This document shows, piece by piece, positions 38,150 through 43,665 of a stretch of 43,665 bases of DNA. The DNA is from Chloroflexota bacterium (GTDB lineage: Bacteria; Chloroflexota; Anaerolineae; UBA4142; SHND01): assembly GCA_029778615.1 (NCBI GenBank), contig JAKOPZ010000046.1, positions 1 to 43,665 of the forward strand, written 5' to 3'. Under the pieces are notes generated by a model. The model did not search any database and had not been told where the DNA came from. It worked only from the letters and a program-made list of their open reading frames with translations. A program made the position numbers and the translations under genes. Numbering within the stretch: position 1 is the stretch's first letter; every line of letters begins with the position of its first letter.

Positions 38150-39919
38150 GTGCGCGATAAAATTTTTTCCCCGCATTTGTTTGTCCTCCTCGCGTTTGCG
38201 ACGCTTCTCGCCGCGCCGCTTTCCGCCCCCGGCTATTTCATGTTCGCGCACGACGCGCGTCACACCGTGTACTTTATGCAAATGTTCGACGCGGCGCTGC
38301 GCGATGGCGCGTTGTTTCCGCGCTGGGCGGCGGATATGGTGTTTGGGTACGGCTATCCCGTGTGGCTGATTCTCGCGCCGCTCCCGTACTATGGCGCAGA
38401 ATTTTTTCATCTGCTCGGTCTCGATTTTCCCGCCAGCATCAAAGCGGTAGAAGCGGTGGGCTGGTTCGCGGGAGCGCTCGGCATGTATTGGTTTGCCGCG
38501 CGCGTCATGGACAAGCACGCGGGACTCGTCGCCGCGATAGCGTATCTGTTTGTGCCGTATCATGTGGTGGATTTGTACGTGCGCGGCGCGATGGCGGAAT
38601 TCCTCGCGTTCGTCTTTCCACCGTTCGTTCTATGGGGTCTCTATCAAATTTTTTCTACGCGCCGCGCCTTTTATATTCCGCTCACCGCGCTCGCGTATGG
38701 CGCCATGCTGCTAACGCATGTACAAATGACGGTACTCTTTTCGCCCGTCATCGCGGGATATATGTTGGTGCTGTGGCTTTCTGGCAGAAGCCGGAACACA
38801 GAGCACAGAACAGAGACCACCCAATCACCCAATCACCCAATCACCCAATCACCTAATCACCTAATCACCGCGTCTCCCCTCCTCCGCGCCTCCTTGGCAA
38901 TCGTCTGGGGCGTCGCACTCGCAGCAGTTTTCTTTGTTCCAATTCTGTTGGAACAAAAATATCTGACGAACGACCCGCTCATCGGCGGCTTTTTCAATTT
39001 TCGCCTGCACTTTGTCAATCCGTCCCAGCTCCTCTCGCCGTTCTGGGGCTATGGCTATGCAGGGACAAATGGCAATGACCAATTTTCCTTGCAGCTCGGC
39101 ATCATGCCACTGTTTTTCGCAACGCTCGCGCTGTTCACGCTGAAACGCGGTGATAAAATCAGCGCGCAAATTTTCTATTTCGCGCTCGTCACACTCGGCG
39201 CGGTGTTTGCGATGCTCGCCATCTCGACCCCGTTATGGGAACTCGCCGCGCCGATTGTGGCGTTCACGCAATTTCCCTGGCGCGTGTTGTTCGTCAGCGC
39301 GTTCGCGTTGGCATTTCTCGCGGGCGCGTCCGTGCGCGCAGTGAACCAACGCTACGGCAAGAGCGAACGCGGCGGCGAGGCGTTCGCTACAGCGCTCGTA
39401 TTTTCGCTTGTCATTGCGTTCGCCATGTTTCCGTTTGCGCGTCCCCAATATACGGAAACGCAATTCACGTGGAATACGTTGATGGATTTTCAGGTCAACG
39501 ACCACGAATTGCTCGGCGACACGATTTGGGTGCAGACGCGTCCCGCCGATTCGCCGTTGGTGAATCAATACCGCGCGGGGAACCTCACCACCAAAGCCGT
39601 CGTCGTTCAAGGAGACGCGCAGATTGAATTGCTCGAGCGCCGACCTTCGGGCGATACGGTGCGTGTAACGGCAAACACTCCTGCCCGTATCATGTTTTAC
39701 ACGCGCTACTTTCCGGGCTGGACGGCAATCCTCGATGGAAACGCGGCGCCGCTTGAACCCTTTGGCGAACAAGGACTGATTGCGGTGAATGTTCCGGCTG
39801 GCACGCACACCGTTTCAACGCACTGGGGCACGACGCTCCCGCGCCTCGCGGGAGCGGTCATTTCGCTCGTTGCCCTTCTCGCTCTTTTGTTTGTTCTCTG
39901 GCGCACACGCCGAATCTAA
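38150..39919 (+). CDS. PTPS-related multi-membrane protein, paralogue 3
   Basis: 589 residues from GTG 38150, chosen because AAGGGG lies about 9 bases upstream; the frame is open back to 38072 through heptamer DNA. About eleven membrane segments. AHDARHTVYFMQMF, FPRWAADMVFGYGYPVW and PYHVVDLYVRGAMAEFLAF correspond to the same motifs in paralogue 2. An 8-mer array (38793-38870) adds a Thr/Ser/Pro/Asn/His-rich loop (RNTEHRTETTQSP and following) between membrane segments. A soluble C-terminal domain and a last helix follow. It is the third gene of the operon, 67 bases after paralogue 2. Confidence 0.85.
   Translation: MRDKIFSPHLFVLLAFATLLAAPLSAPGYFMFAHDARHTVYFMQMFDAALRDGALFPRWAADMVFGYGYPVWLILAPLPYYGAEFFHLLGLDFPASIKAVEAVGWFAGALGMYWFAARVMDKHAGLVAAIAYLFVPYHVVDLYVRGAMAEFLAFVFPPFVLWGLYQIFSTRRAFYIPLTALAYGAMLLTHVQMTVLFSPVIAGYMLVLWLSGRSRNTEHRTETTQSPNHPITQSPNHLITASPLLRASLAIVWGVALAAVFFVPILLEQKYLTNDPLIGGFFNFRLHFVNPSQLLSPFWGYGYAGTNGNDQFSLQLGIMPLFFATLALFTLKRGDKISAQIFYFALVTLGAVFAMLAISTPLWELAAPIVAFTQFPWRVLFVSAFALAFLAGASVRAVNQRYGKSERGGEAFATALVFSLVIAFAMFPFARPQYTETQFTWNTLMDFQVNDHELLGDTIWVQTRPADSPLVNQYRAGNLTTKAVVVQGDAQIELLERRPSGDTVRVTANTPARIMFYTRYFPGWTAILDGNAAPLEPFGEQGLIAVNVPAGTHTVSTHWGTTLPRLAGAVISLVALLALLFVLWRTRRI
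38793..38870. repeat. Tandem array inside paralogue 3
   Basis: After short ACAGAGC/ACAGAAC-like units, CCAATCAC occurs four times and CTAATCAC twice. It is translated in frame as an SPNHPIT-type loop. Confidence 0.85.
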
Positions 39920-39936
39920 TTCTCCATTGTAGGCAT

Positions 39937-39964
39937 TTGGCATTTGTTGAACCTATGCTAGAAT
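39937..39964 (+). promoter_or_regulatory. Promoter of the response regulator gene
   Basis: TTGGCA, 16 bases, TAGAAT. The -35 box lies within GGCATTT heptamers. The leader to the ATG at 40064 is about 90 bases. Confidence 0.65.
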
Positions 39965-40063
39965 CACCCCGCCGCGATAAACCAAGACCCACAGGGTTTC
40001 CAAAGCGTGCGCCGCGATTTTTGGCAAGGACACACGAAAACTCTTTAGGTCAGCTTGACACAC

Positions 40064-40759
40064 ATGGACCAACGCAAACGCATTCTCGTCGTTGACGACG
40101 ACCCCAAACATGTGGACTTGCTCCGCATCGCGCTCGAACGCGCCGATTTTGCGGTCGTGACGGCGACGAACGGACTGCAAGGCGAAAAAGCATTTCGCAG
40201 CAATCCGATTGATTTGGTGCTGCTGGATGTCATGATGCCCCAGCGAGACGGTTTCGACATGCTGCGCGATGTGCGCGCGATTTCGCCCGTGCCAATCATC
40301 ATGCTCTCGGCACTGCACGAGACGGAAACGGTGGTCAAGGGGCTGGAGCTCGGCGCGGATGATTACATCACCAAGCCGTTTGAGCTCAAAGAGATGCTGG
40401 CGCGTGTGAACGCGGCATTGGCACGTGTCGAAAGATTAAAGTCCGGCGAAAAGAGTGCGCGCGTGCAAACGCTCGGCGACGTTTCGCTCGATTTGGACCG
40501 CGGCATGGCGCGCATCGGGGAAAAACAAGTCGCGCTGACGCCGATTGAATTGGAATTACTGCACTATATGATGATGCACGCCGGACGGCTGCTGGAACGC
40601 GAGACGCTTTTGCGCGATGTATGGGGTTACGATTATTTTGGCAAAACGAATTTGGTGGATGTTGCCATTCGCCGGCTGCGCGAAAAAATTGAAGTAGACC
40701 CCTCCAACCCTGTTTACTTGCTGACCGTGCGCGGACAAGGGTACCGTTTTGCCGCATAG
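40064..40759 (+). CDS. OmpR/PhoB-type response regulator
   Basis: 231 residues from the ATG at 40064; an in-frame TTG at 40055 is less likely. The receiver domain has the acidic cluster RILVVDDDPKHVDLL, the phospho-acceptor Asp in DLVLLDVMMPQRDGF, and the Lys in DYITKPFELKEM. The winged-helix output domain (about 135-231) has LTPIELELLHYMMMHAGR, LLRDVWGYDYFG, VDVAIRRLREKIE and VRGQGYRF. No histidine kinase lies nearby, so it is an orphan in this window. It is followed by a LysM protein gene on the same strand, a possible target. Confidence 0.94.
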   Translation: MDQRKRILVVDDDPKHVDLLRIALERADFAVVTATNGLQGEKAFRSNPIDLVLLDVMMPQRDGFDMLRDVRAISPVPIIMLSALHETETVVKGLELGADDYITKPFELKEMLARVNAALARVERLKSGEKSARVQTLGDVSLDLDRGMARIGEKQVALTPIELELLHYMMMHAGRLLERETLLRDVWGYDYFGKTNLVDVAIRRLREKIEVDPSNPVYLLTVRGQGYRFAA

Positions 40760-40865
40760 AAACCCGGACTGCTGTCTCACTCTCTGGTGATTCACTCCCT
40801 CGCGCGCCATTTTTCCGAAACGATTCTCAAACAAAATTTGCCAGTCTGTCAGATTTTTCAAGGCA

Positions 40866-42041
40866 ATGTCGAATAATCGTCCCTCCAATCGCCCGCGCAA
40901 CAAACCGCCCGAACCCTGGCGGATTGAACGTATGGTGCAGCGCGTGCCCGCGCATCTCGGCGAGGAAAATAGTTTTTCGCCCTGGCTGGTCGTGGGCGCG
41001 ATTGCCGTCGTCGCCATTGTCGCGGGCTTGCTCGTCTTTTTTTCCGGCATTCCCAATCCCGTCGCGTCCGTCGTGCCTGCAACGCCCACGCGTCTGCGCA
41101 CTCCGCGTCCGCCCGCGACCGTCGTAGTCACGGCAACACCCGAATCCAATACCGCCACGCCCACGCGCCGTCCCACCCCGTACATGGTCGAATACATTGT
41201 CAAAAGCGGCGACGTGCTGCTCACCATTGCGGACAAATTCAATGTCACGGTAGACCAAATCCGCGACGCAAACAATTTGACCAGTGATTTGATCCATGTG
41301 GGCGACAAGCTGTTAATTCCACAACCAACGCCGACACCGAAACCGGGGGCAGTGGCACAGCTCACCGAAGCGCCGCCGGCAGCAACCGCCACACTGCTGC
41401 CGACCGAGACCACTCATGCGACGCCAACGTTGATTGCGTTTCAGCAAACTCAAACGACCGCTCAAGCCACAACCCCCACGCCCACAGCGGGGGTTGTTGT
41501 TTATTACGTCCAATCGGGTGACAATCTCGGCACCATTTCCAAAGCGTTCAGCACCACCGTTGACGCGATTATGGCAGTCAACAAAATGTCCAACACAACC
41601 ATACGCGTGGGACAAGCGATTACCATTCCCGTCGGCGCGTGGACACCGACGTTTACGCCCACGCGTAATATCGAACGCACCATAACGCCAACGCCGCAGT
41701 ACACCTACAATGCGCCCGCGCTGCTTTCGCCCGGCGCAAACGCGCAAATGAACGGCAGCGTTATTTTTCAATGGACGGCTGTCGGCGTGCTGCCCGATTC
41801 CGCGTCGTACATTATTTCGTTGCGTTACAGTGACGGCGAAAACGAAATCACACGCGCGTTCGACGCAGGACGCGGCACTTCATATCGCCTCGACACATCC
41901 CCTTCGGGAATTCCAAATACCGAATACGCTTGGTACGTCGTCGTCGTACGAAGCATCGGCTGCGGTCCCGCGTCGCCCGACGCGACGCAGCCCTGCGCGG
42001 TCAGTCCGCCGAGTGGAACGCGGACATTTGTTTGGAAATAA
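40866..42041 (+). CDS. Membrane-anchored protein with two LysM domains
   Basis: 391 residues. A basic cytoplasmic head (about 1-40) is followed by one membrane helix (VVGAIAVVAIVAGLLVFFSG). Thr/Pro linkers then alternate with two LysM domains, about 115-160 (VEYIVKSGDVLLTIADKFNV) and 213-258 (VVYYVQSGDNLGTISKAFST). A C-terminal beta-sandwich (about 285-391) begins ALLSPGANAQMNGSVIFQW. LysM binds N-acetylglucosamine polymers such as peptidoglycan, so this protein probably tethers the membrane to the wall. It ends 2 bases before the methyltransferase gene, so the two may be co-transcribed despite unrelated roles. Confidence 0.88.
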   Translation: MSNNRPSNRPRNKPPEPWRIERMVQRVPAHLGEENSFSPWLVVGAIAVVAIVAGLLVFFSGIPNPVASVVPATPTRLRTPRPPATVVVTATPESNTATPTRRPTPYMVEYIVKSGDVLLTIADKFNVTVDQIRDANNLTSDLIHVGDKLLIPQPTPTPKPGAVAQLTEAPPAATATLLPTETTHATPTLIAFQQTQTTAQATTPTPTAGVVVYYVQSGDNLGTISKAFSTTVDAIMAVNKMSNTTIRVGQAITIPVGAWTPTFTPTRNIERTITPTPQYTYNAPALLSPGANAQMNGSVIFQWTAVGVLPDSASYIISLRYSDGENEITRAFDAGRGTSYRLDTSPSGIPNTEYAWYVVVVRSIGCGPASPDATQPCAVSPPSGTRTFVWK

Positions 42042-42043
42042 TC

Positions 42044-43665
42044 ATGGCAGACAATTTTCTCACCCGCCTCGCGCAAGCTCCCCTGCTCTGTGACGGCGCA
42101 ACCGGCACATTGTTGTACGCACATGGCGTCGCGTTCGAACAATGTTTTGACGCGTTGAATTTGGAACAACCCGCGTTGGTTCAAGAACTGCACGAAGAGT
42201 ATTTGCGCGCAGGCGCCGAAGTGATTGAAACCAATACCTTCGGCGCGAATCGTTTCAAACTCCAAGAACATGGTTTGGAACATCGCGTCGCGGAAATCAA
42301 CGCGGCAGGCGTGAAACTTGCGCGCAATGCGGTTAACACATCTGGAAAAAACGCGTTCGTCGTCGCGTCCATCGGACCGCTCGGCGTACAACTCGCGCCT
42401 GTTGGTCCCATTTCGCGCCAAGAAGCGCACGACGCGTTCCGCGAACAAATCGCCGCGCTCATTTCCGAAAAACCCGACGCGCTGATTTTTGAAACGTTCG
42501 CCAATCTCCAAGAAATCACCGAAGCCATTCGCGCCGCGCAAGACGTGGGGGCGTTGAATTCAACGCCCATCCCCATCATCGCCCAAATGACGTTCACAAA
42601 TGATGGCGTGACAACCTACGGCTATACGCCCGTTCAAGTCGCGCACGCGCTCGCCGCGCTCAAAGTGAATGTCATTGGCGTCAATTGTTCCGTCGGTCCC
42701 GCGCGCGTGCTGCCCGTCATCGAGCAAATCATTCACACCGTCCGCGACGACCCGCGTCGTCCCGGTATGATTTATTTTTCCGCGCAGCCGAACGCGGGTT
42801 TTCCCGAAGCGAGCGGCGGCAGAATTTTTTATCCCGCAACGCCCGATTACTTTGGCGATTACGCGCGCCGTTTCGCGGAAGCGGGCGTGCAACTCATCGG
42901 CGGCTGCTGCGGCACCACACCGCAGCATATTCGCAACATGCGTCTTGCGCTCGACGCGTACGCGCGTACCGCAAAAAAACGCACGCGCATAACCTCCGCT
43001 GCATCAAACGAAAAAGAAGCAAAACCCATCTCGCACGAACCGCCAACACACTTGCAGCAAAAATTGGATGCGGGACATTTCGTCGTCAGCGTGGAAATGG
43101 ACCCGCCGCGCGGATTCAATCCCGACGCCGTTCTCGCGGGCGCGCTGATTTTGAAACAAGCGGGCGCGGATGTCATTAACGTTGCCGATTCGCCGCGCGC
43201 GCAAATGCGAATGAGCGCGTGGGCAGTCGCGCATCTGATTCAAACCGAAGTCGGTGCGGAAAGCGTTTTGCATTTTCCCGTGCGCGGCAGAAATCTTTTG
43301 CGCGTGCATGGTGATTTGATGGCGGCACATGCGTTACGCGTCCGAAACATTTTCGCGTGCATGGGCGACCCGGTGGCGACGGGCGATTATCCGCAAGCGA
43401 CGGACGCGTATGATGTGGTCCCGTCCGGTTTGGTGAAATTGGTCAAGCAGCATTTCAATCAGGGTATTGACCACGCGGGTACGTCCATCGGCGCGCCGTG
43501 TTCGTTCACCGCCGGTGTCGCCTGCGACCCGAATGCGCGCGATGTCGCGCGTGAAATCAAAACACTGCACAAAAAAATTCAAGCGGGCGCGGATTTTTGT
43601 TTGACACAGCCGATTTATGATGTGCCAACCGCGCGCGAATTTTTGAAACGCTATGCGGACGAATA
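42044..43665 (+). CDS. Bifunctional homocysteine S-methyltransferase / methylenetetrahydrofolate reductase, partial
   Basis: Open from the ATG at 42044 to the right edge (540 codons), so the C-terminus is missing. Residues 1-310 are a homocysteine methyltransferase: LLCDGATGTLLYAHG, NTFGANRFKLQEH, GVNCSVGP with the first zinc Cys and GGCCGTTPQHI with the other two. After a linker of about 35 residues, the MTHFR domain starts (FVVSVEMDPPRGFNP) and continues through FACMGDPVATGDYP, GAPCSFTAG and DFCLTQPIYD. This is the YitJ-like fusion, which reduces methylenetetrahydrofolate and methylates homocysteine. It completes the methionine part of the SAM cycle encoded to the left. Confidence 0.94.
   Translation, partial: MADNFLTRLAQAPLLCDGATGTLLYAHGVAFEQCFDALNLEQPALVQELHEEYLRAGAEVIETNTFGANRFKLQEHGLEHRVAEINAAGVKLARNAVNTSGKNAFVVASIGPLGVQLAPVGPISRQEAHDAFREQIAALISEKPDALIFETFANLQEITEAIRAAQDVGALNSTPIPIIAQMTFTNDGVTTYGYTPVQVAHALAALKVNVIGVNCSVGPARVLPVIEQIIHTVRDDPRRPGMIYFSAQPNAGFPEASGGRIFYPATPDYFGDYARRFAEAGVQLIGGCCGTTPQHIRNMRLALDAYARTAKKRTRITSAASNEKEAKPISHEPPTHLQQKLDAGHFVVSVEMDPPRGFNPDAVLAGALILKQAGADVINVADSPRAQMRMSAWAVAHLIQTEVGAESVLHFPVRGRNLLRVHGDLMAAHALRVRNIFACMGDPVATGDYPQATDAYDVVPSGLVKLVKQHFNQGIDHAGTSIGAPCSFTAGVACDPNARDVAREIKTLHKKIQAGADFCLTQPIYDVPTAREFLKRYADE

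Overview
The window looks like a chromosomal segment of a Chloroflexota bacterium, probably an uncultured Anaerolineae-type lineage. This rests on gene content: secreted proteins with Thr-Pro linkers, BTAD/NB-ARC/TPR regulators, tandem PTPS-related multi-membrane proteins, a LysM protein and a homocysteine methyltransferase/MTHFR fusion. I could not run a search, so the taxonomy is inference. No tRNA, rRNA, CRISPR or insertion sequence was seen.

Layout. 1-11360 (minus) is one uninterrupted reading frame for a giant mosaic surface protein that runs off the left edge; an 81-residue protein precedes it. 11790-14930 is a large BTAD/ATPase/TPR regulator. It is followed by a HAD phosphatase (minus), a lipoprotein with three internal repeats, and murA (minus). 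19781-22760 is a second BTAD regulator, broken by a 2-base deletion in a GC run. Then come a 138-residue protein built of 19-residue repeats (22906-23322), a kinesin-light-chain-like TPR protein and an MFS exporter. 25908-26481 is a BrnT/BrnA toxin-antitoxin pair whose toxin gene has an in-frame stop. 26579-30182 (minus) holds metK, ahcY and a PfkB kinase. 30183-32006 is AT-richer and carries unknown genes and a nuclease-like protein with an early stop. Next are a DinB protein, a truncated HEPN toxin with its nucleotidyltransferase partner, and mtnA. mtnA lies behind a SAM-I riboswitch with an intrinsic terminator. Divergent from it, three tandem multi-membrane paralogues (34420-39919) start at a leaderless promoter. 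An OmpR-type response regulator, a LysM membrane protein and a bifunctional homocysteine S-methyltransferase/MTHFR (cut by the right edge) close the window.

How the genes fit together. metK, ahcY, the PfkB kinase (possibly adenosine kinase), mtnA and the methyltransferase/MTHFR fusion cover most of the SAM cycle and the start of methylthioadenosine salvage. The SAM-I riboswitch in front of mtnA links this to SAM level. The membrane paralogues, murA, LysM protein, lipoprotein and giant protein concern the cell surface.

The most unusual theme is repetitive DNA. At least ten loci carry tandem arrays of 7-mers (two of them 8-mers). The sequence differs from site to site but the unit length is conserved, and the arrays are often arranged as inverted pairs. 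Palindromic elements of 60-140 bp also occur. These arrays sit between genes, supply or abut stop codons, lie in frame inside at least four proteins at linkers or loops, supply -35 boxes, and have expanded the P3 stem of the SAM-I riboswitch. The best candidate for an undescribed gene family is the 19-residue repeat protein at 22906-23322.
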